Made by a program: the position numbers and the translations under genes. The notes beneath the pieces are model-generated. The model searched no databases and was not told the DNA's origin. It saw only the letters and a list, made by a program, of their open reading frames with translations. A stretch of DNA of 64,000 nt from Chiua virens (Eukaryota; Basidiomycota; Agaricomycetes; Boletales; Boletaceae), in NCBI GenBank assembly GCA_019787685.1, contig JAHNUO010000029.1, positions 326,494 to 390,493 of the forward strand, written 5' to 3'. Positions 1-14,469 of this stretch are shown piece after piece; position 1 is the stretch's first letter; each line of letters begins with the position of its first letter.

Positions 1-801
1 TTGGGCGATGGGTCATCGTCTCAAAACCTGAACTCTCAGGGTGGTGGTTCGCAGCTGTCGGTCGGCGTCAAAATCCTCTTCGGATTGCTTGGTTTCTTCG
101 CGCTCAGTGTATTACTGTTCGCAATGCGATGCTTGATTTCACGGAGACAATGGCGAAAGTCTCCTCCTGTCCGGCAAGCGGCAGAAGATTCGGATCAAAA
201 GGTATACGGGGCGTACCGCAGCACGCGAACCGATTCAAGGTCGAGCCTCGACCAGAACACGCTTCTAAACAATGTCTCCCGCATGCGCAAGTCCTCGCAG
301 CACACACTTGACAGTGGGCGCACGCGCGTCGCCGACGATTACGAGTTCGCCGCGTGGAAATCGAAAGTGGACACGCTCACCACGGAGCCGGAAATAGATG
401 ATCCCTGGGACCCGCATGCCGGTACCTGGCGGGATACTATTATCGGTACCGAAGCAGGCGAAGCTGCTTCGCCGCACTCGTCCTACTTCCCCCCCATTGA
501 TGAAGCCGATTCTTCCCCGCACACGTCACCCGAGCTCACGTCTGCGCTGTTGATGGCGCATGACACAAACGAGTCTCAGACAAACGATGACGTGGCTGAG
601 TTTGGGATGGCTGGGGGGATGGCTGGGATCGGGACGGTCGCGCGGGGAAGTATGATCGGTCCGGACCTGCGACTCGGTCGATCGAGTAGCGACAGCGTGA
701 AATCGGGCGGGCGGTTACGCTCAACAACCACATCTTCCCTGCGATTATCCCATACGCCCGCATCACTGCGCGAACCTGGTGATGCCTCTTCGGACGTTTG
801 A
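1..801 (+). CDS. Single-pass membrane protein, 3' part only
   Basis: The frame is open from the left edge to a TGA at 799-801, so the true start lies outside the window; the first codon here is TTG, not a convincing initiator. Residues about 21-47 form one strong hydrophobic segment (GVKILFGLLGFFALSVLLFA) followed by basic residues (RRQWRK), which predicts one membrane helix with the long C-terminal tail in the cytosol. The remaining 215 residues are rich in Ser, Thr, Asp and Gly with no recognised domain. Fungal cell-surface sensors and other wall proteins share this layout, but nothing identifies this one. Function unknown; the coding frame itself is well supported by length and composition. 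It converges on the PRMT3-like gene. Confidence 0.6.
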   Translation: MGDGSSSQNLNSQGGGSQLSVGVKILFGLLGFFALSVLLFAMRCLISRRQWRKSPPVRQAAEDSDQKVYGAYRSTRTDSRSSLDQNTLLNNVSRMRKSSQHTLDSGRTRVADDYEFAAWKSKVDTLTTEPEIDDPWDPHAGTWRDTIIGTEAGEAASPHSSYFPPIDEADSSPHTSPELTSALLMAHDTNESQTNDDVAEFGMAGGMAGIGTVARGSMIGPDLRLGRSSSDSVKSGGRLRSTTTSSLRLSHTPASLREPGDASSDV

Positions 802-1207
802 AGCGGCCGAGTGAGATCCTGTTGTTGTCATGTTTTCGTCACACACTATTCGCTTTTATGCGTCAGTGCGTTCGTTTTATTTATGGCTTGTGTGTTATGG
901 ACTCGGGTGGATGCCTTTTATCTTTCGTTTTACCTTCCCTTCCACCATGGACCCGCTCGCTCACATATTCGATAACCGTATGTAATCCTAACATGACACT
1001 TACTAGTTGCATTACTACCCACACACATATCCACCGTACCAAAATAAACACAGAAGGCAGTATCTTGTAAATCTGATGTGTATATCCACCATTTTCTCTC
1101 TGTTGCCATACTTCGAACCAGTGGACTCTTCCCAAATTTCGGAACACTAGTTGTGGTTACATATCACACGCGAGCGGCGAGCAGCGCCAAGAAAAGCTTG
1201 AACCCTA
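802..1207. other. Convergent intergenic gap
   Basis: About 400 bp between two convergent stop codons. It should hold both 3' UTRs. AATAAA-like A-rich stretches occur near 1040 (AAAATAAACACAG). I see no gene here; short open frames in it lack coding character. Confidence 0.5.
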
Positions 1208-3436
<2,229 letters not shown>

Positions 3437-3627
3437 GTTAGCGCGAGAGTCAAAAGATCCAGTGACCCTGAAGTAGTACTAGTAACAGCTCGGACGACAA
3501 CAGGTTTTGGATCCAATACTACTTGATTTATCTGCTTACGATTCACTTAGTAGTTACAGAACCGTGTTTCTCAATCCCTGATCATACTATCACCTTAGGT
3601 GATACAATCAAGGTACACCAGGTAAAA

Positions 3628-4631
3628 CTACATGAAGTCCTCCTCAATTGCCTTCCCAGTCAACTTTGGAGCATCTAGATCTTCCTCGACATTGAATAGC
3701 AGATCATATGATCGCGCAGCCTTCTCTTCTGCTCTCTGTTTCGCGAGGTCGGCTTCTTCCTGTTTCTGAAAGGCATTTAAGTCTCAAATGGTACTCGGAA
3801 AGGCTAGAGAAGCTTACTCGTTGAGCCGCTATCGCACGCTTCTCTGCGTTCTCCTGCTTGACTCGGTCGGTCCTTTCTTGCTCATGGTCGACTACTTTTT
3901 CGACCTTGGTTTTGTTAAGGCGGTTGACGATGGGGTTCTCTCTCTTCGGTACGTGAACTGTGCACGCGCTCAGTGCCTTTGAACAACCGGAGACTCCTGA
4001 GTAAACATACTCCTCTTCACCTAAAGCAGATTCGGAGTTAGGCGGGTGTGACATGAGCTGCATGACAAGCGCACCCGTTTGTCGCTATGAAAGGATACTT
4101 GACCGACAGCCATGTCACCTTGTTTCTTTCGTTTGATAACCAGTCAATATGATCAGTTGCTCGCCCTCAATCGTTCATACCTTGAGGTTGTCGCCAGGTG
4201 TATATATGATTGTCAGATCATCCTTCTTGTTGCCTGCCAAGGATGGACATGAGGGGTTTAAATTTCTCGGTTAGAGTGCTTACTTGCCCTCGATCGAGTT
4301 AGCTTTAACCAACTGAGCGCAATCGGTCAAAAGAGCTTTTGGAATCGCTTCCCAATCCATGCTTTTTGGCATGCGAAGGTATACGTGCGCAGAAGAGAGC
4401 TTGTCGACGTGGAACCACACATCCTGGGGCCACGCATATTTGATCAGATCCTCGTCTGATCTGTGAGAGTGAGTGCTGGACATGCACGGAGGAGAAATGA
4501 CACATACTTTCTACCTTGTCCTTGCCCATGTAGATAGTTGCTGATGGATCAACCGCTTGTCAGGGTGTCAGAGACATTTGGATGTCTATACCTAACGTCT
4601 ACTTACCCGAGGATGTGAAGAAGAGAACCAT
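3628..4631 (-). CDS. CCDC25/Jlp2-type NFACT-R domain protein
   Basis: Homologues (human CCDC25, yeast Jlp2) carry an NFACT-R domain; yeast family members associate with ribosome-related functions and human CCDC25 has been reported as a DNA sensor. Start ATG is 4631-4629 because the spliced product begins MVLFFTSS, the family N-terminus. Exons that splice in frame: 4631-4607, 4555-4508 (to IYMGKDKVE), 4455-4284 ([20 protein letters not shown] to VKANSIEG), then an exon giving [17 protein letters not shown], one giving [10 protein letters not shown], one giving [13 protein letters not shown] and a basic coiled coil, and the last ending EEDFM with TAG at 3628-3630. The [17 protein letters not shown] core is nearly identical to the animal protein. 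It shares a 230-bp divergent promoter with the RBM25-like gene. Confidence 0.9.
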
Positions 4632-4860
4632 GACTTGGTCAAAGTAACAAGCTTACCAACTCGAGGGCCACTAGCGTGGTGACCTCCAGGAGCGTAGGCG
4701 TGGGAAATAAGCTTGGCCTGTCTAACGCTTGGCCTCGGTGACCTTTCTGACTGCTTTCATTGAGCTACACCAATTGTTGTGAGTCTCACGTCGATTTTGT
4801 TTTGTTCTCTGTTCATTAACCTTCTAGAATCTTCAACGTCAAACTTAATTCAAGTGAAGC
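4632..4860. promoter_or_regulatory. Divergent promoter region
   Basis: The 229 bp between the start codons of the CCDC25-like gene (minus) and the RBM25-like gene (plus) must drive both. No TATA box is obvious. A pyrimidine-rich stretch (about 4795-4830) precedes the plus-strand start, as is common in fungal promoters. Inferred from position only. Confidence 0.45.
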
Positions 4861-7134
4861 ATGCAGCCTGCGCCAAATCGTTTAGGACTTGGTCTGCGTC
4901 CACCTTTGCCATCGTATGGCCAAGGTCCCTCAATATCGGCTCTCGCACAGCAGCAACAGATGATGCAACCACCTTTCATGCCCCCTCAGAAACAAACAAC
5001 TCTATTCGTGGGCTCGATATCTGGCGGGATCACTGATGCGTTTCTTAACCAGATGCTGTCGGTGAGTATCGTTTGCCTTGGTTTGTTCTGGAGATCAGGA
5101 GTGGCACGTGCTGAATCGTGTTTAGGCATGTGGTCCCGTCAAGTCATTTAAGCGACTTATCACGCCAGCGAACAAGCCCCAAGGGTTTGGCTTTGCAGAA
5201 TATGAAGATCCAGACTCTGCGATCAGGTGTTTGGCGCTCCTGCAAGGTGTCGAGCTACCAGCATTGGAGGACGGGTGCGCGAACAAGAAGCTTCTGGTGC
5301 GTCCCATCATTATTGAGTTGGTTATTTCAAGCCTACGTCGTATCCATCTTTTCAGATCAAAGCTGACGAAAAGACAAAACTCTTCCTGGATGCCTACTCT
5401 GCACAGAAGATGAAAACCGATGTGAGGGCGCCCATCTTTCATCGCTGTATTCTTCTCGTGTTCTCACGCTTGAGTTTGATGCAGGCAGATGAGGCCATGA
5501 TGCAGCAAGCCAGAGCCAAAGTCAACGAATTTGTCGAAGAGATCAATCGCACTTCCCAAGACGCAGCTAACAACGGCCTTCTGGACAAAGAGAAATACGT
5601 CATACCTCCTCACCTTCACGATCTTCAGGAAGCTGATCTTCCAGAAACCCAACGCGGTCTCGTCATCTCGGAGATTGCCCAATTCCGTGAACGCGCCGCG
5701 AAACGTGAACGAGAGAAGGTTCGAGAAGTCCGCGAGAGTATACCGAATCTTTTGTCTTCAACACCGAGTGGACCAAAGTCGAGGGACTGGGGTAAGCCAC
5801 AGTCGCAGCAACCTTCTCAATCGACGCCTGGAAAGGGTCAGCAGGGGAAAGGTCCACAAGGCTACGGCAAGCCTGTAGGCTTTGTGAAGGCAGAGGATGC
5901 AGGCGCTGCGACGGGAGCATTGGATGACCGGAGTAAGGGCCCAAAGACTGACGAAGAAATGGAGCGGGAACGGAAGGATGCTAGAAGGCGAGACGAGGAG
6001 GTTTCTTTCAAGGACGTGAGTATTTCCCTCGATATGCGATGAGTCGTTGGAGATTCGTGCAACAACTGACCGTACATCACAAATTGCAGAGAGAACGTCG
6101 CTATGAGCCTCGAGAACGAGCCCGTATAGCCGCACTAGAGCGATCGATTGCGCGTCAAAATGCTATCAAGGAAGCCGAGGAACGGGATCGCGTGGAGATG
6201 CAAGCGCGACTCGATGTCTGGGACGACGACGAGAGTGACGAGTTGTTCTATGTCGATAGGTACGCTAATCGGATGGTCTTCGTCTAAGCATCAGCTAATG
6301 TAACCATCCTATTAGAGTACGCTGGCGGCAGTCTCGTGCACGCCGAGTAACAGCCGAAGAAGCAGCAGATGCTGAATCTCGCGCGTATGAGGAGCGTGAA
6401 GCTGAGAATCTCCGCATCGAATCAGAGAAGTTCTTGGCTCGTCAGATGGAAGACATGCAAGCTCTCGCAGAAGAACAGCGCAAAGCTGGGATGCTTCTTG
6501 ACGACGGTGCACCAGTCAAGCTGAACATGTCGATTGCACCTGCGCCGATGAAAGCCGAGGCTGCGCCAAAGGATGCCAAGGCCGCCGTGTTCGGTCAAGA
6601 GGAGGAAGAGGAAGAGGACATCAAGAAGCGGAAGGTTCCACTGGTTAAACTTGATTTCAGCGCTGCCGAGGGCGAAAAGGCGAAGGAGCGGTTACAGACA
6701 ATCAAGGAATCTGTCCCTCACGACAAAGAGAGCCTTTTTAAGGCGAAGGTTAGATGGGATGGTCTCAATGATGTAAGTTTTCGTTTTCGTTTTTTGTGTG
6801 CTGCTAATTCGTTCCCGCTAGAGCATGGTTGACCGCAAGTTTGAGCCACTGGTCAAACGTCTCATGGTCAAATATCTTGGAGAGTTGGAGGACGACGATC
6901 TCATTATGTTTGTCTTGGAACATCTCAAGGACCACAAAGGACCTCAAAAGCTCGTGGAGGGCCTAGAACCGGTATGAAGTTGGTATTAGCACAGCAGCTC
7001 CGCTGACCTTGTCGTTCTTGTAGGTTTTAGAAGAGGAAGCGCAAGAATTCGCTCTCAGTGTGTGGAGACAGGTTATCTTCGAGAGCATGGCATATGGCGA
7101 GGGCCTGCTCACGGAGCGCATGATGGTCGATTAG
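4861..7134 (+). CDS. RBM25-type splicing factor (RRM + PWI)
   Basis: RBM25 relatives bind pre-mRNA and the U1 snRNP/exon-junction machinery and act on splice-site choice in the nucleus; Snu71 is the distant yeast counterpart. Start ATG 4861, stop TAG 7132-7134, with about seven short introns. In order: a Pro/Gln-rich N-terminus; an RRM with RNP2-like TTLFVGSIS (about 4998) and RNP1-like QGFGFAEYED (about 5180); a long charged Arg/Glu/Lys region (about 5480-6700) typical of RBM25, including repeated RERE-type blocks; a KRKVPLVKLDF segment; and a C-terminal PWI domain (VDRKFEPLVKRLMVKYLGEL from about 6830, ending GLLTERMMVD). The domain order matches the family. Introns sit at 5061-5125, 5297-5355, 5421-5483, 6016-6089, 6259-6316 and 6772-6821 approximately. 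Confidence 0.88.
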
Positions 7135-8350
7135 GAAGCGCTGAAATTTTGAATTTGATGGATTCCACGCATCGATACCTTTGCTTTGCTCGGGACAAAG
7201 GGGGCAGGTGCGTTGTAGCATTAACATGGTGCCTGGCTAAGATGTATGAGTTCGTGGTGCGGGTAGCTGTTTGGGCTTTCTTTCATGTTGCAATCGAAAA
7301 TGAGGACGTGAGCGCGTAGGGCATACCATTTCGTAAGTAACACCCTTACATCTCCTACCGTAATGATATTCCTTGCACGCACGCTGGAGTTCTATCACCA
7401 TTCACCATACGGGGGGAACATTGAGATCCTAATGTTCTGACGTTGAGTCACCTATACCTTTCACTACCTCGAGCTTATTGACCGTGGCACATTGATCTGA
7501 GCATTTTGCCAATGCGACGCTCTTCCTGGGGCTTGTAGCTTCTTGATACAAATGTTTCGAGAACGTCATGCCACTACAAACGATGATCGTAGGACGTGCG
7601 ATGGTCCTAACGTGGTCCGATCGCGAGCCAGGTGAGCAGGGCCGGGTCGAGCTACCAGTACCCCAGATTATCCTCGGTGTTGGCTGTTCTGGGGGATCGG
7701 AATGTTCGTCCCGCTTAGTTATTTCCGGCCTCTCAGTCCCGAAAAGGATTTTCTAGTCATCGGGTTTCACTCTCTGAGCCGGTGTTAGCTAAAACTAGAC
7801 CAATTATACCGAGGACTACGTCGGGGTTAAGTGCCTGGTATAATCGTTTCCCCACCTTCACACACATAATTCTCACCGCAGGTGGCACTGACGTGGCGAC
7901 CTGTGAGTTCACATGGAATGTACTGAAGACCTCATACTCCACCTCTCCGTTACACTGTTCCGATGTCCTCACATATGAGACTTGTATGATTCAAAATGTG
8001 TTACACCTGAGTCTATATACGACGATTGTATCTGTATCTATATCAGACAGACGACATGTAAGAAACTTAGTGGTCATTTTCTCATTACCATGCATCCCCG
8101 TCACTATTATGCCAGTGATGGTTACTCTGAATCTTTCTGATACCCGATACTTTGGAAGTTACCGGATCTCGCTTAGGTGACTCTGCTCCCATAAGTGTAT
8201 CCAACTTTGACGTTCCCGTCTTTCGCCCGCACATAAATACTATGCCGACTGGGGGTTTAGAATCCGTTCTCCCAGCTCAACTCATTTGGAGGACAACTCA
8301 CGACGGCGCTGGTCTTTGCACAACGTCCAATTGCGCCCCATTACTGCCTA
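7135..8350. other. Intergenic region, no supported gene
   Basis: 1.2 kb between the RBM25-like stop and the trehalase start. It contains short open frames (for example 7568-7756 and 7782-8180) that lack recognisable domains and splice structure. It presumably holds the 3' UTR of one gene and the promoter of the other. No RNA gene or repeat was seen. Confidence 0.45.
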
Positions 8351-11116
8351 ATGTTTCCATATTTGCAGCTAGTGGCCCTCATCGGGTTGGCCAGTTATAC
8401 TCAAGCCGCACCCCAGACAACGACGACCGCTCCAGCGACAACGGGTGTACCCACTATATCAGTCACGACTGCGGTGGCTAGTGCTACGGTTCCTCTGACT
8501 AACTTGGTCCCTTCACAAGCCCCATTGCCCCCGGTCCAGCCATGGTGCATCAGTGGCCAGATCTTTTGCCCAGGTTATCCAGTACGTTCATCGTGCGTAT
8601 CCGCATTGGGAACCAACTTAACCTCTATTCGGCAACGGACGCAGATACTGCAAACTGTGAATCTCGCACAGGTGTACAGTGATCCAAAGACTATCGTCGA
8701 CAAACCCACATCCAGGAATCCTCAACAGGTCCTCGCCGACTTTGCCAAGTTCAACCTCTCGAGCGTGACCGAAGGCGACATTGTCACCTTTGAGGATGTC
8801 GACTTCCTTGGTGAAGGTCTTGAACTTGAGGGTGCCGAGTTACCCGGATTCAACGCTGAGCCGCCATTCTTGAACAACATTACCGACCCGTTGGTCAAGG
8901 CGTTTGCGCAAACCGTCAATGGATACTGGCCTATACTCGCTCGACAGGTCAACCAGTCTGCGCTTTGCAGCATATACCCCGATGGAGAGTGCGAGAGCAC
9001 ATTTATACCACTGAATCACAGTTTCATTATCCCTGGTGGACGCTTCCGAGAACAATGTTTGAGGCTTTCTTGGGCTGTATATTCACCGGGGAGCTGACGT
9101 GTTCTCTGACCCGTAGATTACTGGGACAGTTTCTGGATCATTCAGGGCCTGTTGAAATCTGGACTCAACGATACCGTCAATTCAACATTGCAAGACTTTA
9201 TGGACGAGATTCGGGATTTCGGCTTCATACCCAACGGAGGTCGCACTTACTGTGAGCATTCCACCTCCGTTTGTCACATTGGTCTACTTATACTTACAGG
9301 TGTATAGACTTGGATCGTTCCCAACCTCCACTCTTCGTGCACGTAAGTTTTGGTTGTTCAATTACTCTGGACTGATGTCTGAGGGTTGTAAAGATGCTGT
9401 ACGACTACGTTACCGTTACAGGCGATACCTCGATTCTCGAGCGTGGCCTGCCTAGTGCAGAGGTACGAGTTTTGTTTCTCTGGTCGTGGTCTTTTAACAT
9501 GAGGTACCTCAGACGGAACTTGCGTGGTGGGCCAGCAACCGAACACTCCAAGTGACGAGCCCATACACTCGACAGACGTACTCGATGGCTCACTATGCGG
9601 TCAACAATACTGCGCCACGCCCCTGAGTCGTACCTTGATGACTACCAGACCGTTCATGATCCCACGCTGCCGCCTATGACCGATACCGAAGCTTATGCGT
9701 TGTATGGGGAATTCGCATCTGGTGCCGAGACCGGCTGGGACTTTAGCTCCCGGTTTGAAGCCAACCCACAACTTAATAACCTTGGTCTCCGTACGCTGAA
9801 CGTCAGGAACAACATTCCTGTGTGTTTAAACAGTATCCTTTGTGGGTATTCCTGACCGTGACTGTCGACGGAAACAGCTGACCCATTTGTTACACTAGAC
9901 AAGGCTCATACCCTTCTGGCCTGAGCTCTACGGAACTTCGAACGCAACAGCTGCTGCCAACCACCTCCAAATTGCTGCCGATTTCCGTGCCGGCATCTTG
10001 GACCTCATGTGGGACGCTTCGAAGCTTGCGTTCTACGACTTTAACATCACCTCCAACTCACGCAACTCTATATTCACGGCTGCAACATTCTACCCCGTGT
10101 GGAATGACATTATCCCTGACGAGGTCCTTGCTTCGCAGGAGAACGCGTTTGGCTACTTTGCCGCTGTGAACATGGTGATGAACAGATACAATGGTACATT
10201 CCCTGTCACTTTCGTCGACTGGACGGGACAACAATGGTGAGCCATAGTTTGTTCTTGGTATGTCAAAGTCGTACTGACGCCTTTCTCCCAAGGGACGCTC
10301 CCAATGCTTGGCCTCCTCACCAGTACATCATCATCAAGGCTCTCGAAGCCTTACCTGCCAACCTCACGACAAACGGTCTCCCCACGCCTGGCTCGGGACA
10401 ATCGACGTACAATCTTATTCCGGCTGGTCAGCTCAACTTTACAGAGGCCCAATTGCCCGGTCAGCCATACCATGACGAACAAAGTGTGAACATGACATCA
10501 ACGGGACCGGGTTCGGACGTCAACACATTGAACGGAACCGTCGTGAACGGTGGCAATGCCACATCTGGTGAGGATTGGGCAGCCACCCTGATTCGAGAGA
10601 TGGCAAACAGGTATGTTACGAGCACGCTGTGTAGCTGGTGAGTGTCCTCCCCCTACTCTTTACTTGTCGATGTGACATGTGTGTTTGTAGGCACGCAACT
10701 GGAGGGTCTATTCCCGGCTTGCTGCCCCAGCTACCTCCTGCGCAACTCAACCTGACGGGCAGTATCAACAACACTGGAAATGTACGTCCATGCCCGTACC
10801 TATTCTGGTTCAACTGATCATTGTTCAACTCAAGATGTATGAAAAATTCTCCAACCTCAATGTCGACTCCTCCGGGTTCGGCGGTGAATACACAGTACAA
10901 ACCGGTTTCGGGTGGACGAACGGTGTTTTGCTGTGGGCTACGGCAACGTATGGACAACTACTTGCCACCCCGCAGTGCCCCTCGTTGGCCCCTCTTGTCG
11001 CTGCTGAGAGTAGCACAAGCGGTGCTGTCAGTGTGAGAGTGACAGCATCCTCGGTAGGAGCGATGGGTCGCTGTCCTCGTGTCGTTCGTTGGATCGACGC
11101 TGATATAAAAAAATAA
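8351..11116 (+). CDS. Secreted GH37 trehalase, reading frame possibly damaged
   Basis: Trehalases of family GH37 (EC 3.2.1.28) hydrolyse trehalose to two glucoses; this one has an N-terminal secretion signal (MFPYLQLVALIGLASYTQA) and many N-glycosylation sequons, so it should act outside the cell or in the vacuole. Supporting motifs: PGGRFRE joined by splicing at 9056/9117 to QYYWDSF (family signature 1); FIPNGGRTYY/LDRSQPPLF; GWDFSSRF near 9740 (catalytic Asp); QQW/DAPNAWPPHQ (signature 2, across intron 10237-10292); GGEYTVQTGFGWTNG near 10885 (catalytic Glu). Introns: 9057-9116, 9252-9307, 9343-9393, 9463-9512, 9842-9898, 10237-10292, 10638-10690, 10782-10834. Oddities: IPVCLN replaces the usual IPVDLN; the exon after 9898 only reads as family-like sequence if a one-base shift is allowed near 9924; and a hydrophobic tail appears in another frame at the 3' end. 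It may be a young pseudogene or contain assembly errors. Confidence 0.82.
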
Positions 11117-11230
11117 AAAAAAGTTGGTAGATGAACGTTACGAAACTACATAGCTTGTGTATGTTATATATCTGTACGCAACAGAAAAAATGATGTACTG
11201 AACCAATTACTCTGCTAACATATCTTCTAC
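11117..11230. other. Short convergent gap
   Basis: Between the trehalase stop (TAA at 11114-11116) and the probable last codon of the HNH gene. A-rich after the stop (AAAAAATAAAAAAAAG), consistent with a polyadenylation region. Confidence 0.4.
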
Positions 11231-13046
11231 CTATAAGTGATCCGGGTTGTTAATACCTTCTGCATCCAGATCGGAGTCCACGTCAGATGCTGATGAGAGC
11301 GACGGTGGGACTAATGTAGAAGCATGAGTGGCCGCGTCACGGCGATAAGGCTAAGCAAAGATCACAGGTGAGATTTCTTATTTGGTTCTGGCGCAACGGA
11401 AAGGGTACACGAGATGAACGCAGTATTGTTGATTTCATCCATCGCGACTTTACAACACTCACGATCCACAATGTAATTGCTCGTCAGGCAAGGTATACAG
11501 TACCATATCCTAGCTTAGCGTTTTTGTAAATAAAAGTGTCCTCACGAGTTCCGACAAATTTATTTGGCGTAAGTGCCGGTACCAGTGGATCACTGTACTT
11601 ACACCAGGAATGGTAATCTATCATGCAACCCCAGGAATGACAGAAAAGGGGGACAGAAGATGAACAAGAAGAGAACTAGAGGATCCATCCAAAGCAAGGA
11701 CTTTTGATTCTTCCATATCGCGATCTACCCGGTCAAAAACTTCAGCAGCACCAGACATGTGTGCAACGCGAGCACACGTTGCATGAAGAGTGAGTAAGAA
11801 GGGGTCGGGTGGTGGCGCTTGCATGTAATCTGAATCGAACTCCACAAACATAGGAGCACCATCAACTTGGCGGTCGTGGCCCGCAAACAAGTGCTGGATA
11901 TATTTGTCGTACTTCCCGTGGGACGTACAGACTTTGTACCGGTGTGGCTGCACCCAGTAGTCAGCTTGCGTGATGATACGTTCTTGAATAACGTACTTTA
12001 TCAGTATACTCGAACCACATTTTCAAGTGGTCGAACAGAGAGTGGACATCGTGGCCTAACGTGAGCAGATTCCACACTTCATGGACGCCTCCTGGTACTT
12101 CGAACTTGGAAGCGAATTTTGAGAATCCGAACGTCCTCAGTATCGCCATGGCAGAAGCAGCATGATAAGTCTGAATAATAGGTGAGTATAATGAGGTCTT
12201 GGTGGTTACCAATGAGACGGTACTTTGTTATACTTCCTGTCGTCTCCGCTGTCCCTGTCGACCGCAGGGTTGATGCCTTGCGTGGTTGATTCATTGAATA
12301 TGTGAGCTACCTCGAGGGTAGCCATCAGGACTTCGGCGACACTGTTAAATTTCGCAAGTGATGACTCATCGTAGATGCCTGTGACAACGCAACGGTAACC
12401 ATCACGCGCCAACACCTAACGGGATACATGAGGGACGAGATAATGATTCACGCAAAGTGGACGCGCCCTTTTCCTGGAAGTAGTAAATTTGTCGCCAGTG
12501 GCCTCCATCGCGTCTTTGATCATATCCTGCAATGTATCGAAGGAAGCACGTGAAGGGTGCGAAGAAGGCGGTGGATATTGGACGATCGACGATCGAACTT
12601 GAAACTGCTGTGAGCATCGATTCGGGAGGAGAAACCAACCAGTTGAACGCACACGCTCGGATAAAATTGTCACAGATTAGTGTACCGTTTTCGATGATGA
12701 CATCGTGTTGATTGCTGTGAGAGCTCTGATGCGGCGAGATAAGCCACTCATTGAGTGGCGCGCTAGGTGTGAAGCCAAAAAACTCGGATTGTCTTTCAAA
12801 TTCCAATAGAAGGTATCCAGCGACTCTGATAGTGACAAGCTTTCTCTCCGCCTCCTTCACAGCGGTGCTCCGTTCTTTGGCCCGTTTGAGAGTGCGTGCC
12901 TCATCTAGGGATTGCAGAGAATATGCTTCCGCTTGCAGGACCGCGTTGTAGGCGCGGTAGCGGGCGGACCCGGGGGTCCATCCTGGTAGTTCGCTGAGTT
13001 GAGGAGAGGTGAGCGTAGGGAGAGCGGATGCCCTGATGGTCGCCAT
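11231..13046 (-). CDS. HNH endonuclease-domain protein (fungal family)
   Basis: HNH domains of this fungal type are predicted metal-dependent nucleases; cellular roles are generally unknown. Start ATG at 13046 (MATIRASALPTL). In order: an N-terminal helical segment with a charged coiled stretch (LKRAKERSTAVKEAERK); a linker; then the HNH core spread over exons: RDGYRCVVTGIYDES (about 12410), EVAHIFNEST (about 12320), and HEVWNLLTLGHDVHSLFDHL (about 12080-12010), giving the Cys, AHI histidine, Asn and final His of the motif. A further exon (VQPHRYKVCTSHGKYDKYIQ) runs to a TGA at 11621. An open, acidic stretch on the same strand ending in TAG at 11231-11233 (DVDSDLDAEGINNPDHL) looks like an additional last exon, but I could not fix the splice that joins it, so the 3' end is uncertain (11231 or 11621). 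Several introns of 50-60 nt. Confidence 0.75.
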
Positions 13047-14469
13047 AGTCGTGGTTTGGCCAAGATCGGCAGCGCGTGACGTTGATATAAGTCACATCAG
13101 CAAATCTTGCCGTTACTTAAAACCACTTGTAAAGCTTAATTGATGCGGCTGTCAAGGTTGTTGGACTCGAGGTCCTTTGATTACGCCAAACAATGGCAAG
13201 CCTCACTCGGCCTGATGCCGAAGGCTGTACAGTTGAAGCTGATATAACCCATACCCCAGATAACCCATACTCTGTGAAAACCCATACATTTTTCCATTTC
13301 CCATGTCCATTTGCAGGGATTTTGTGTCCATAACCCAGAACTCTGTCATAACCCATAACCCATAGCATTTTTTAGCCTTCATAACCCATAATGTGTGTGA
13401 ATAGGATGCTTTATTGGGAAATTTTTATATAATATTTTTTCCTTCTGTCCTGGGATGGTAAGCATGACCCAAGAACATCCCAAGATTCTTGACATCATAG
13501 TCATGAAATCTATTGAGGTCCTAAATAAGGGTTTACAGCAGTTTTCAAAAGTCTGTGAAAAGTTGCCCAATCTTTTGAATAGTTTAGCTGTCACATGACT
13601 GGGACCCCAATGTACCTCTAGTCACGTTGTGTACTAATGTAATAGTAATATATTTTTTTCTATTTGTTGCAGGCATGTCGTCGCCATCTCCAACTCAGGA
13701 TCTTGAGGATGAACAAGCCTAATAATCTTCCCCTCCGTATCCGTACCACTTGATAGCCCCTGGAACAACCTAGTGGAACAACCTAGTCAATGGGGTGGTT
13801 AGTTTAATCCAAACCAACTAGGCCAGTGTGTCTAGGATGAGTGAAATAGAGCGACAGGTTAAGGGAACCACCCTTTACCTCCCTGTTTCGTTAGGTACTC
13901 ATCAGGCTCTATTCTTGATAGTATATTTGAACATGTAGACTCACGGGGGTTTATATACCTTTTAGACCCGTGATTTCGGCAACTTGCGGGATAAGCTGAT
14001 TCGACGATAAGACACAACGGGACGGACCTCAAAACCTAAAAATATTCCAGTAGATCCGCTCTATCTCCCGTGCCCCTGACTGCGTTTTTAATACCCGCTA
14101 TCTTGATAACGGTGACAGTTGATTCCCGTCTATTGACAGCGAACCTTATCGGAGATTGATGAAACTCTATTGTGACGTGAGTTCCCCGTTGCGTGAGAAA
14201 CAAACCCTAAAAAGCCCTAAGATTAAACCAAAACCTTGCGTGACGTGAGAACGCCGCTCCGTGAGAGAGTTCCCATGAGATCTGACAGCGTGAGAGAACA
14301 GATCGATCATCCCGATATGGGTGGCTAAAAATATTACATTAGTAAGCCGGGGAACTCCGGTACCTGGCACGTGACTACCGGGCCGGTGGGAGTAATGGTT
14401 AGGCGCGGGCCGTAGGCCCGCTAGGGGTTTGTCCTATCTATATGAGAGCTAATCTTGGACGCCCTAGAT
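13047..14469. other. Gene-free transition with possible LTR remnant
   Basis: No supported gene. 13240-13395 has eight or so scattered ACCCATA/AACCCATA words. At 13676 a splice-acceptor-like sequence precedes a 14-codon open stretch (MSSPSPTQDLEDEQA) that stops at once, possibly a 5' fragment of a lost gene. From about 13750 to 14450 the sequence has features of an old LTR: CCTGGAACAACCTAG words (duplicated), a TTTATATACC box at about 13950, and GTGACGTGAG/GCGTGAGAG short repeats at 14175-14300. No matching second copy is in the window. Confidence 0.35.

Noticed and set aside
7568..8180. Small genes between the RBM25-like gene and trehalase
   Set aside because: Open frames overlap on both strands, have no domain, and no splice structure fits.
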